Origin: an uncultured Lachnospiraceae bacterium
Lineage (GTDB): Bacteria; Bacillota; Clostridia; Lachnospirales; Lachnospiraceae
Assembly (NCBI GenBank): GCA_905199445.1
Contig: CAJKGK010000028.1
Coordinates: 1-38,394, forward strand
Reading direction: 5' to 3'
Length of the DNA stretch: 38,394 bases
Positions 23,562 to 30,783 of this stretch are shown here, piece after piece. Positions within the stretch are counted from its first letter, which is position 1, and each line of letters opens with the position of its first letter. The position numbers and the translations under genes are program-made. The notes under the pieces are model-generated. The model saw only the letters and a list, made by a program, of their open reading frames with translations. It was not told the DNA's origin and searched no databases.

Positions 23562-24299
23562 ATGACCAGACAGTATACAATTTATGGAGATTTCCATACC
23601 CACTCTATTGCCAGCGGACACGGAACCACTGCCAGCATTACACAGCTGGCTAATCAGGCGGCCCGTCTTGGCCTAAAAGCCCTGGCTGTCACCGACCACG
23701 GACCGGCAACACCGGGATCAGCATCACCTTCCTATTTTATGGGACTTCCTGGATTTATAAAAAAACGTTTTAATATCAGACTTTTACTGGGATGCGAATT
23801 AAACATTCTCAACCCCCATGGAGATCTGGATTTACCAGATCATATTTTACAGCGCCTGGATTTAAATATTGCCAGCCTTCATCCTCAAAATTTTACGCCG
23901 CAAACCATGGGACGAAACACCGAAGCCGTGATTAGTGCCATGGAACATCCGAATATCCATATCATCGGCCATCCGGATGATGCCAAATATCCGTTGGATT
24001 ATGAGGCCATCGTCCGTGCCGCTGTCCGAACCGGCACGTTTCTGGAACTGAACAACGCTTCCGCCGCCCCTGGAGGCTACCGGGGCAATACCATCGAAAA
24101 CGATGTCCGTATACTGCTGCTTTGCAAAAAGTACAGCCATCCCATTACCTTGGGCAGCGACAGCCATGGTCCCCAAAATCTGGGGCAGTTCAAAGAAAGT
24201 CTTGTTCTTTTAAAATCCACAGACTTTCCTGAAGAATTAATCCTTAACTGTAACCCTGAACTTTTGTCTGTATTTCCCCTAAAAAAGTCTGGACGCTGA
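23562..24299 (+). CDS. PHP-domain phosphatase (YcdX-like), 245 aa
   Basis: A trinuclear-metal phosphoesterase of the PHP superfamily. Motif I is GDFHTHSIASGHG (residues 9-21), motif II is AVTDHGPATPGS, motif III contains LLLGCELNIL, and the later metal ligands are in IASLHP, IIGHPDDAKYP and GSDSHGP. Length and motif order match YcdX-type phosphatases. A ribosome binding site AAGAGGA precedes the ATG. It is divergent from the microcompartment and converges on the AAA operon; no functional link to either is obvious. A histidinol-phosphatase role is less likely because the chain is short. Confidence 0.9.
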   Translation: MTRQYTIYGDFHTHSIASGHGTTASITQLANQAARLGLKALAVTDHGPATPGSASPSYFMGLPGFIKKRFNIRLLLGCELNILNPHGDLDLPDHILQRLDLNIASLHPQNFTPQTMGRNTEAVISAMEHPNIHIIGHPDDAKYPLDYEAIVRAAVRTGTFLELNNASAAPGGYRGNTIENDVRILLLCKKYSHPITLGSDSHGPQNLGQFKESLVLLKSTDFPEELILNCNPELLSVFPLKKSGR

Positions 24300-24335
24300 T
24301 TTTTGCCAGATGCGTATGATTTCCAACATCTCCAA

Positions 24336-25388
24336 TTAAAATTTAATATTCAAAACTTCGTCCAGCGACATCCACCGTCCCTCTTTGGATTCAAAATCCC
24401 TGATATGCGTGTCGGATGTATTTTCACCCTCCAGATCAGACAAACCCCCTGTATTTTTCATAGTTTTAGATTCTGCGCTTGGATATGCTGTGTTTTTATA
24501 GGGCTTATCCTGGGGCTGTACGGCTGCCTGGGGCAGGGACGCAGCCAGGTCTGCTGTCATGGAACTTTCCTGAACCAACCCTGACTTTACCTGATCGACG
24601 GCGTTTATAAACTGCTCATAGGACAGCAGATAATCACCGCCCCGACGGCAGCTGCCTTTTAAAAGTCGTTTACAGACCTGCACCAGTGTGTGAAGTGCCC
24701 CATAGTCAAAGCCTTGTGTCAGATCTTCCATATCATTAAGGCTTAATGCCGGATCTCTTGGAATCGCCCCCGCTGGCAGCCCATCGATCCGTTCGCCTCC
24801 GTTTATGAAGCAGACATCCAGGTATGCCCATCGCTCATTTCCATCCGGAAGTCCGATCGGACAGACAATCCCCAGCTTTTTAAGCCCCGCTGGCAGCCTC
24901 TTAGCCCCATCCGCTGATGCTGTGATCACACAGGGCAGATTTTTATCCTTCAAAAACTCAAGTCCCCGAGTGAATCCCCAAAGGCACTCTTGTCTCTCAC
25001 AAAATTTTTCCATGTTTCCCAGATCAATATAACACCCTGTATGATTGGTGTCATCAAAAAAAGCCAGTATTTCATTAAATAAAGCGTCTACATGCTGTCT
25101 GGCTTCTTTAGCCGAATCACCGGCCAGTAAAAAGGCAGGAACCTCAAAGCATTCATAACCCCAAACCGCCAGTTCCGATGCCAGAGCCATGGACAGCGTC
25201 GCTTTCCCCCGCCCCGATGGGCCGCACAAAATAAAAAATGCGGTTTGTTCCATATCCAGACGCTGATCCAAAGGCTGCCATGGAAGACAGCCCGAAAACA
25301 AATCTTTCCAGTAGCCACAGCCGCAAAGATCATCAAAACGAAGGTTTAAACGTTCTGTAGGAATAGGCATCAGCCATTGATTCATCAT
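24336..25388 (-). CDS. AAA-like protein with degenerate P-loop, last gene of the Vps4-like cassette, 350 aa
   Basis: I do not recognise a named family. Residues 48-64 (EQTAFFILCGPSGRGKAT) form a Walker A-like loop in which the Ser/Thr right after Lys is replaced by Ala63. The Walker B position reads GCYIDLGNMEKF, without the usual acidic pair, and a sensor-like strand is CVITASADG. A low-complexity segment follows from about residue 265, and the chain ends in an acidic tail with hydrophobic residues (WMSLDEVLNIKF). This suggests an ATP-binding but weak or inactive partner of the Vps4-like ATPase encoded just upstream (56-nt gap). RBS GGGAGGCGG. Confidence 0.75.
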   Translation of the reverse strand: MMNQWLMPIPTERLNLRFDDLCGCGYWKDLFSGCLPWQPLDQRLDMEQTAFFILCGPSGRGKATLSMALASELAVWGYECFEVPAFLLAGDSAKEARQHVDALFNEILAFFDDTNHTGCYIDLGNMEKFCERQECLWGFTRGLEFLKDKNLPCVITASADGAKRLPAGLKKLGIVCPIGLPDGNERWAYLDVCFINGGERIDGLPAGAIPRDPALSLNDMEDLTQGFDYGALHTLVQVCKRLLKGSCRRGGDYLLSYEQFINAVDQVKSGLVQESSMTADLAASLPQAAVQPQDKPYKNTAYPSAESKTMKNTGGLSDLEGENTSDTHIRDFESKEGRWMSLDEVLNIKF

Positions 25389-25444
25389 TGCAACCGCCTC
25401 CCGTCATTTCATCCATTCCACGCATTTCACCGATTTCCGCCTTC

Positions 25445-26728
25445 TTACGCATCGGTCCGAATTCTAACCTCAGACTCAAATTCATCCAGTTCCCGGTTAA
25501 TTTCGTCCTTTGGCGTTGGCAGGCACAAACGAAGTGCCCGGTCAAAAAGATCCTTTTCCAGATGCCAGCCGCCGGACTCAAGGGCCGCCACTGCAGACGA
25601 CTGATCCTTATATTTTTCAATCACATCCGGAATCACCAGATTTTTAATCCGGTTCACAAGCCGCTTCAAATCCCTGTAGCTGTAACTTTCGGTTGCCTTT
25701 GCCATCATCTCAAAACTCAGGGAATCCCCGCAGCAAATCATGGGAGACAGTGCCTGAGTAAGGGCATGACATCGAGCCGCCGCATCCGGCAGAGGAACTC
25801 TGACCATTTCCATCCGATCCAGGATAGCGCCGTCCACCTGTCCCGGATAATTCGTGGCGCAAATAAATATAATCGGTTTATTAGATGCAGCAATTCGATT
25901 AAATCCGGTAAGAAAAGCCGTTGTAATGGTAGATGCGTGGGTCGGCAGATTGGGGAGGGAACGATTTTTGCAGACACCGTCGATTTCGTCCACAAACACA
26001 ATACAGGGCGCATTTTTTTCCGCCTCCTCAAACAGCCGTGTCACGATTTTTTCCGCATCACCCACATATCTGCTTAAAATATCAGAGCCTTCCAGAGAAA
26101 TATATTTATAGTTCTCTTTCATCAGTTCATGGGCAAAGGCCTGAATAATATATGTTTTGCCGCATCCCATAGGACCATAAAAAAAGTAAGAATGGAGCAG
26201 TTCCATCTTCAGATATCTTCTCAGTTCCTCCAGAGGTGCATTCTGGGCACTGTCCCTTAATCGCCGCTTTAATTCATCCATTCCGGATACATCGTCAAAG
26301 GAATGCAAAGGTGCCTCTTTAAACCACCGGGCAACGGTTTCCTGGGGAATTTCTCTTTGATCGGTTCCGGGGGATGGACTTTTACTTTTTGTCTCCGCCG
26401 GACCTTGTTTTAAATACCGGGCAGTTTCCTCACTTTTATCATTATCGGGGACGGATTCTGTAATTTTTTTATACAGCTGAGGATCCGTGGTTTTCATAAT
26501 TTCCTTCATCCGCTGATTCAGTTCCAAAAGCCGTCTCTGCTGAACGTTTCGCTCCTGTCCTACGCTGATCTGAGCCATTTCATAGCGCAGATCCGAAGCG
26601 CGCTGAATATAGATACCTTCATCTTTTGTATGAACTTTGCCGTTTTGTCTATAAAGTTCATCTGCCTTCTGCACATAAGATGCGCAGAGATTTTCCTTTT
26701 CTATCATTTTATCAAGATATTTATCCAT
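25445..26728 (-). CDS. Vps4-like AAA ATPase with N-terminal MIT-like helical domain, 427 aa
   Basis: A classical AAA ATPase of the Vps4/katanin (meiotic) type. Walker A is GPMGCGKT (185-192), Walker B IVFVDEID (243-250), sensor 1 N293 (CATNYPGQVD), and arginine finger R305 (AILDRMEM). The pore-loop and following helix (SDILSRYVGDAEKIVTRLF) and PLPDAAAR (312-319) match eukaryotic Vps4 (SDLVSKWMGESEKLV, PLPDLAAR). Residues 1-80 are predicted to be three helices, as in MIT domains, followed by a low-complexity linker at 80-140, the same order as Vps4. The adjacent gene encodes an ESCRT-III-shaped helical protein. Function is inferred, not shown. Confidence 0.88.
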   Translation of the reverse strand: MDKYLDKMIEKENLCASYVQKADELYRQNGKVHTKDEGIYIQRASDLRYEMAQISVGQERNVQQRRLLELNQRMKEIMKTTDPQLYKKITESVPDNDKSEETARYLKQGPAETKSKSPSPGTDQREIPQETVARWFKEAPLHSFDDVSGMDELKRRLRDSAQNAPLEELRRYLKMELLHSYFFYGPMGCGKTYIIQAFAHELMKENYKYISLEGSDILSRYVGDAEKIVTRLFEEAEKNAPCIVFVDEIDGVCKNRSLPNLPTHASTITTAFLTGFNRIAASNKPIIFICATNYPGQVDGAILDRMEMVRVPLPDAAARCHALTQALSPMICCGDSLSFEMMAKATESYSYRDLKRLVNRIKNLVIPDVIEKYKDQSSAVAALESGGWHLEKDLFDRALRLCLPTPKDEINRELDEFESEVRIRTDA

Positions 26729-26742
26729 TGAAACACCCCATT

Positions 26743-27432
26743 TTATAAATTATTACGCCAGTCGTCCTCAAACTTATGGGTCCAGTCTTCATCCATCTGA
26801 GCCTTCATTTGCTCATAGTCCTTTATAGGATCAACACTCTGATCCCCTCCATTCCGGGCAAACAGCTCATCCGTAAAAGGACGTACAGCATCGGGACGCA
26901 CCACAATACCGGCCTCTGCGTCCAGACAGGATTCCAAAGACTCGCCCTGAACAAGACGTTCAATGACTGTATCATCCACCAATGTATCAATGGGCGCCTT
27001 TGAGAAAATATTTTCCAGCAGCGTATGATCTTTTTCAACACTTTGTTCCATACTTTCCAGGTTACAGTTTAAACCCCGGCTGATTTTTTCTGTTTTGCCA
27101 TAAATGCCGTTCATTAATTTTAAGACTTCGCTCATTTCATTCATTGTCTCATTGAGCTGGCGGGTTGTCTCAATGTCTTCAAGCCGTTCCCGGGCCATAC
27201 GCACAATCTGCAAAGAATAATAGGCATTTTTAAGTTTGATCTGAGCTTTTGTGTTTTCCTTTTTCTGGCTTCTTGCAAAACGTACCGCTCTCAGATTGAT
27301 TTCAATGTACATCCGGTAACTGCGTTCCAGTTCTCTTAATCGGATGCCTGCATCAAAAATCTGACGGCGCACATCGGTTTGGTCCTTTTTGATCAATGAC
27401 TCTATTTTTTTAATCGGATGAATCTTCTTCAT
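26743..27432 (-). CDS. Basic-to-acidic helical protein, ESCRT-III-like in shape, 229 aa
   Basis: No named family recognised. The first about 100 residues are a strongly basic helical hairpin (KKIHPIKKIESLIKKD, then YRMYIEINLRAVRFARSQKK), followed by further helices (LNETMNEMSEVLKLMNGIYG) and a long acidic C-terminal part ending HKFEDDWRNNL. Size, all-alpha content, charge polarity and a short acidic tail are features of ESCRT-III (Snf7/CHMP) subunits, whose tails bind MIT domains. The gene lies 14 nt upstream of the Vps4-like gene. RBS GGGAGG. Distinguishing ESCRT-III from a generic coiled coil needs structure prediction. Confidence 0.75.
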   Translation of the reverse strand: MKKIHPIKKIESLIKKDQTDVRRQIFDAGIRLRELERSYRMYIEINLRAVRFARSQKKENTKAQIKLKNAYYSLQIVRMARERLEDIETTRQLNETMNEMSEVLKLMNGIYGKTEKISRGLNCNLESMEQSVEKDHTLLENIFSKAPIDTLVDDTVIERLVQGESLESCLDAEAGIVVRPDAVRPFTDELFARNGGDQSVDPIKDYEQMKAQMDEDWTHKFEDDWRNNL

Positions 27433-27453
27433 GGCTTAACCTCCCTGATTCCA

Positions 27454-28635
27454 TTAAAAATTAAAATTTTCTGCATCATTGTCCATCCATTGGTTTTCCA
27501 GTTCATTTTCCTGCTCAATATCATTTTCCTGCAAAGGCTGTTCCTGACGCTCTTTCTCCATCTGAAGCGCTGCCGCCTGACGCTGGGTTTCTTTTTGAAG
27601 ATTGGACTGAATAATCTGGTTATACCGTTCCTCTACCTTGTAGATATATTCCACCATCCGGGGGGAACTGAAATATTCATCCAGGGCATCAGAAATTTTT
27701 CTGCTGATTTTATCCATGGCCTCAATACGCTTATCCGTATCATAAAGATCATTAATCCATTCTGACTGGATTCTGTCCGTATACTTCACCAGCTCCTCGT
27801 CCATTTTTTCGGATATTCTGGCCAGGCTAAGCTGAATCTGGTCAATAGACGTCTGGTACCCGTTGATTTCTCTGTGCAAATTTCCGATGACATTCTGGGC
27901 AGATTCAATGGTCTGATAAACCTTGGCCGCACCATCTTTTTTCACGGCAACCATATGGGCCTGAGGCGTAAGTCTTGAATAGGACTGGCCATATTCCCGA
28001 AGTTCAAGAATAATTTCCGGGCTGACCTTAAGCTCCTGTTCAATTTCTTGCTTAAGCACTTCAAACCGTGCCCTGGACGATGCCTCTATTTCTTCATGTT
28101 TACGAATATCATTTTGAAGACCGTCAATTTTTTCGCAGGATTCTACGATTTTCAGATATTTTTCAAGACGTTCCTCCCGTTTTGATAATTCTGCCTTTGA
28201 ATCTGTTCCGGCAGTAAGGGGCGCATGTCCCCGGTATATGCCGTAGGCCAGTGCCTTCATGATGTGATCAACAGTTTTGGAATTTCCGTCACGGACAGCG
28301 CCGGCGAGGCGATCCGCGCAATGATAGGTTTTTTTATCCATTGCCCGGGTATCCAGCACCGATGTCGGGGCCCGGTCCAGCATTTGGGTCAGAACTTGAA
28401 TTCTTTTCTGCACATCCTGAAGCTGTTCTTTTGAAATGCCTTCCCCCACCTGAGAAAAACTTATACTTAAAAGTTTATTTTTCAATTTCTCAGAAGTTTC
28501 ACGAACATTGGCCGCCATTTGTTTATCTCCCATATAGGTATCGTTATGATCTTTTTTTCTCCCTGAAAAAGCCCCCTTTACGCCACCCAACATTTGATTG
28601 GTTTTTTCCTTAATCTTTCCGAATCCAGGTTTCAT
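27454..28635 (-). CDS. Coiled-coil protein of the Vps4-like cassette, 393 aa
   Basis: Not recognised. It begins with a Lys/Gly-rich amphipathic segment (MKPGFGKIKEKTNQMLGGVKGAF), suggesting membrane contact, followed by a helical region with long heptad-like stretches (about residues 160-345). A Gln/Glu/Asn-rich tail ends ENQWMDNDAENFNF. There is no signal peptide or membrane span. The start at 28635 has AAAGGAGA with 5-nt spacing; the ATG at 28638 is too near it, and the ORF is open 16 codons further. It is a candidate scaffold or second filament subunit. Confidence 0.75.
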   Translation of the reverse strand: MKPGFGKIKEKTNQMLGGVKGAFSGRKKDHNDTYMGDKQMAANVRETSEKLKNKLLSISFSQVGEGISKEQLQDVQKRIQVLTQMLDRAPTSVLDTRAMDKKTYHCADRLAGAVRDGNSKTVDHIMKALAYGIYRGHAPLTAGTDSKAELSKREERLEKYLKIVESCEKIDGLQNDIRKHEEIEASSRARFEVLKQEIEQELKVSPEIILELREYGQSYSRLTPQAHMVAVKKDGAAKVYQTIESAQNVIGNLHREINGYQTSIDQIQLSLARISEKMDEELVKYTDRIQSEWINDLYDTDKRIEAMDKISRKISDALDEYFSSPRMVEYIYKVEERYNQIIQSNLQKETQRQAAALQMEKERQEQPLQENDIEQENELENQWMDNDAENFNF

Positions 28636-28715
28636 CATAATCTCCTTTCCATGTCTGAGCCATACAGAATCATAAGGCAACACAGCCCAGGCATCCTGTT
28701 TGATAGATCCAGCAT
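28635..28715 (-). CDS. Possible 26-residue leader peptide ORF
   Basis: ATG at 28715 with GCAGGTG 3-9 nt upstream, ending at a TGA that overlaps the ATGATG start of the next gene. The product is MLDLSNRMPGLCCLMILYGS followed by six further residues. Overlap suggests translational coupling, but no conservation evidence exists, so the ORF may be chance. Confidence 0.3.
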   Translation of the reverse strand: MLDLSNRMPGLCCLMILYGSDMERRL

Positions 28716-28743
28716 AACACCTGCCTGTAAAATTATTTTTATT

Positions 28744-28779
28744 TCAGGACTCTCCCCGTCCTACCGCTGTATCACCCAT
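28744..28779 (-). CDS. Possible 11-residue mini-ORF
   Basis: The ATG at 28779 has a perfect AAGGAGG 7 nt upstream, inside the end of the preceding gene; it would encode MGDTAVGRGES. The strong ribosome binding site with so short a frame is unusual. Confidence 0.3.
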   Translation of the reverse strand: MGDTAVGRGES

Positions 28780-28781
28780 AT

Positions 28782-29522
28782 CTATGCCTCCTTCTCACTG
28801 TTCTCCTGGTCATCAAAAAAACTATTCATCACCAGGTCATAACATTTTTGATATCGTTCCAGGCGGCCGGCAATCTCATCCAGCTCATCCTTGTAAAATT
28901 TTTGGTAATCCTTTAAAGCCGCTGGCTGACTGTACAGCAGTCCCTGACTCAGTTCTTTTTCCAGTGCCCGTTTCGCTCCCAAAAGCACCTTTAGCCGATT
29001 CTGACAGGATATCAGTTTTTCCTTATACTGCCGGGCCTGAAGGCTTTTGCCCCAGTTTTCCAATATTCTTAGTTCTCTTTCCTGTATGGCAATGCTTTTT
29101 TTAAGCTGTTCCTTTTCTTCGGACACCTGACTGATTTGTTTATGTATTTCATCCAGCTTCTTTTTCAGCGTGTATTTTTCTTGCAGGGCTTTTTCCAGAT
29201 CAGAAATATCGGTCTGACTTTTACCAATCTGCTGTTTGATTTCTTCCAATTCACGGTAAAGCTGCAAAAACGTCTCAGCCCGCCCCTCATCCTTGATCAG
29301 CTCTTGATTTCTTTTTCCTACCTTTAAAAAGGTTTGGCCGGCCCACAAAAATCCCAGAAGCGCACTGCGCATCTCCCCCTGGGGCAGCTGTTCCAGAGTC
29401 AGCGCCCCTTCATCCTTAATGTCTTCGCAAAAATCTCTGAACAGCCGGAATGCATCATAAACCGTCACCTGATCCCGGATTTCCAGAGCCGCCATATCTT
29501 TTTTCGTACGTTCAAAAATCAT
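28782..29522 (-). CDS. Long coiled-coil protein of the Vps4-like cassette, 246 aa
   Basis: Not recognised. A short N-terminal helical domain (residues 1-75, including ALLGFLWAGQTFLKVG) is followed by a continuous coiled coil (about 85-215, rich in Glu, Lys, Gln and Leu) and an acidic end (FFDDQENSEKEA). It overlaps the stop of the Hsp70-like gene by 11 bp, with a ribosome binding site GGGGCGGTGAAAG inside that gene. This tight coupling suggests a complex with it. Confidence 0.75.
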   Translation of the reverse strand: MIFERTKKDMAALEIRDQVTVYDAFRLFRDFCEDIKDEGALTLEQLPQGEMRSALLGFLWAGQTFLKVGKRNQELIKDEGRAETFLQLYRELEEIKQQIGKSQTDISDLEKALQEKYTLKKKLDEIHKQISQVSEEKEQLKKSIAIQERELRILENWGKSLQARQYKEKLISCQNRLKVLLGAKRALEKELSQGLLYSQPAALKDYQKFYKDELDEIAGRLERYQKCYDLVMNSFFDDQENSEKEA

Positions 29523-30774
29523 ATACTTTCACCGCCCCATCCATATCCCAACACTGTATTTTTTCAAACAACTTACCGGTTCCGGCAAAGGCCACCGTCT
29601 GTACCGTTCCTTCTGCTTTTTTGGCAATCACATTAAAATTCCGGATATGCAGGGAAATCACGCCAGTATGGGAAACAGAAAAACCAAGCATCGCCGTATG
29701 AGTGGCACTGCGAATGATCCCTGTAAGGCTTTTTGCATATTCCGGAGACAAAATTCCCAGTCCTGGACCCAGGTCACGGCCTTTGCCATGAATCAGAAAA
29801 CTGCTGATATTTCCTGAATAGGAAAACATCAGAAAATATTCATGGTCCACCATACTTTGTATGTAATACGGGCAATCCTCCAAAATCTCCTGTCCCAGGT
29901 TTATGGCATACCATGGCCGCGGCCGCCCGGTTTGGTCATAGCTGTATACACCAAGACCAACCGGAGCATTAAAGCAAACCTTTATCCGACCCTGCTTTCT
30001 TTTTTCAGCCGCCATCACCTCAGCCATGGCCTGCTGCTGTTCATCCAAAACAACTGCCCGACAGTCATATTCGGTGAGTTTAAAACAGCGGGCGGCCTGC
30101 TGCCTGACCAGGGCAAAACGTCCGAAACCGCCCATAAAAATGATTTTAAAATTTTCGTCTTTTGTAAATGCTTTGATTTTATTTTTCACATCATTGAGTG
30201 TGTGTGTCATCCATTCATCCATCTTTTGATGATAAACAATGGCCAATAAATCAAAACTAATGGAAATCTCGGTTTGTTTATAAGGCACAACGGTCAGCGT
30301 CTGGACGGCCAGATCTTTTAAGTCTTCTGCCCCATAAATATAAAAGGTATCCCAAATCTGCTGCTCATACCGGGTCAAACAGTCGTCCAAAGTTTGGGCG
30401 GCCTTACAGAAATTTTCATCCGTGTTCATCCCGTGCCGGCGCAAAGCTTCATACAGCACTGCCTGTACATAAGCCATTCTGGTGCAAATTCTGGTGTCTT
30501 CTTTATCCACTGCACTGCTTTTAATCAAATGAACTTTGACCTGTGAAGGTGCTGTCTTAAACTGTGCGCCCCGGTCCGCCTGCCATGTTTTTTCTTCACT
30601 GCCAACACTTACCCAGGCAATATCCAGCGTTTTTTCTCTGTAATCAATCACAAGAAAATTTTCGTTCTGCAAACAATCATCCCGCCATTGCCCTGCATAA
30701 ACAGTCCCGCAGACGGCCCGTTCAACGGCTGCCATATACCCGGCAACCATATTTTTTACTTCCGGCATTTTCAT
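29512..30774 (-). CDS. Partial Hsp70/actin-fold (ASKHA-like) protein, 420 aa
   Basis: Residues 39-56 (NFLVIDYREKTLDIAWVS) resemble the phosphate-2 motif of Hsp70 (DLGGGTFD). Residues 208-226 (NFKIIFMGGFGRFALVRQ) resemble the adenosine motif (VGGSSRIP). The first lobe, with the Hsp70 phosphate-1 motif (GIDFGTT), is missing from the start of this chain, and I find no other copy in the frame upstream. The protein may be a non-catalytic or split Hsp70-like module. A C-terminal region of about 190 residues is not typical of the Hsp70 substrate domain. It starts 9 nt after the upstream gene ends, RBS AGGAAGCGGG. Confidence 0.65.
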   Translation of the reverse strand: MKMPEVKNMVAGYMAAVERAVCGTVYAGQWRDDCLQNENFLVIDYREKTLDIAWVSVGSEEKTWQADRGAQFKTAPSQVKVHLIKSSAVDKEDTRICTRMAYVQAVLYEALRRHGMNTDENFCKAAQTLDDCLTRYEQQIWDTFYIYGAEDLKDLAVQTLTVVPYKQTEISISFDLLAIVYHQKMDEWMTHTLNDVKNKIKAFTKDENFKIIFMGGFGRFALVRQQAARCFKLTEYDCRAVVLDEQQQAMAEVMAAEKRKQGRIKVCFNAPVGLGVYSYDQTGRPRPWYAINLGQEILEDCPYYIQSMVDHEYFLMFSYSGNISSFLIHGKGRDLGPGLGILSPEYAKSLTGIIRSATHTAMLGFSVSHTGVISLHIRNFNVIAKKAEGTVQTVAFAGTGKLFEKIQCWDMDGAVKVYDF

Positions 30775-30783
30775 CCCCGCTTC

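Noticed and set aside
28635..28683. 16-codon N-terminal extension of the 27454-28635 coiled-coil protein
   Set aside because: No ribosome binding site at the upstream ATG, while AAAGGAGA fits the ATG at 28635.
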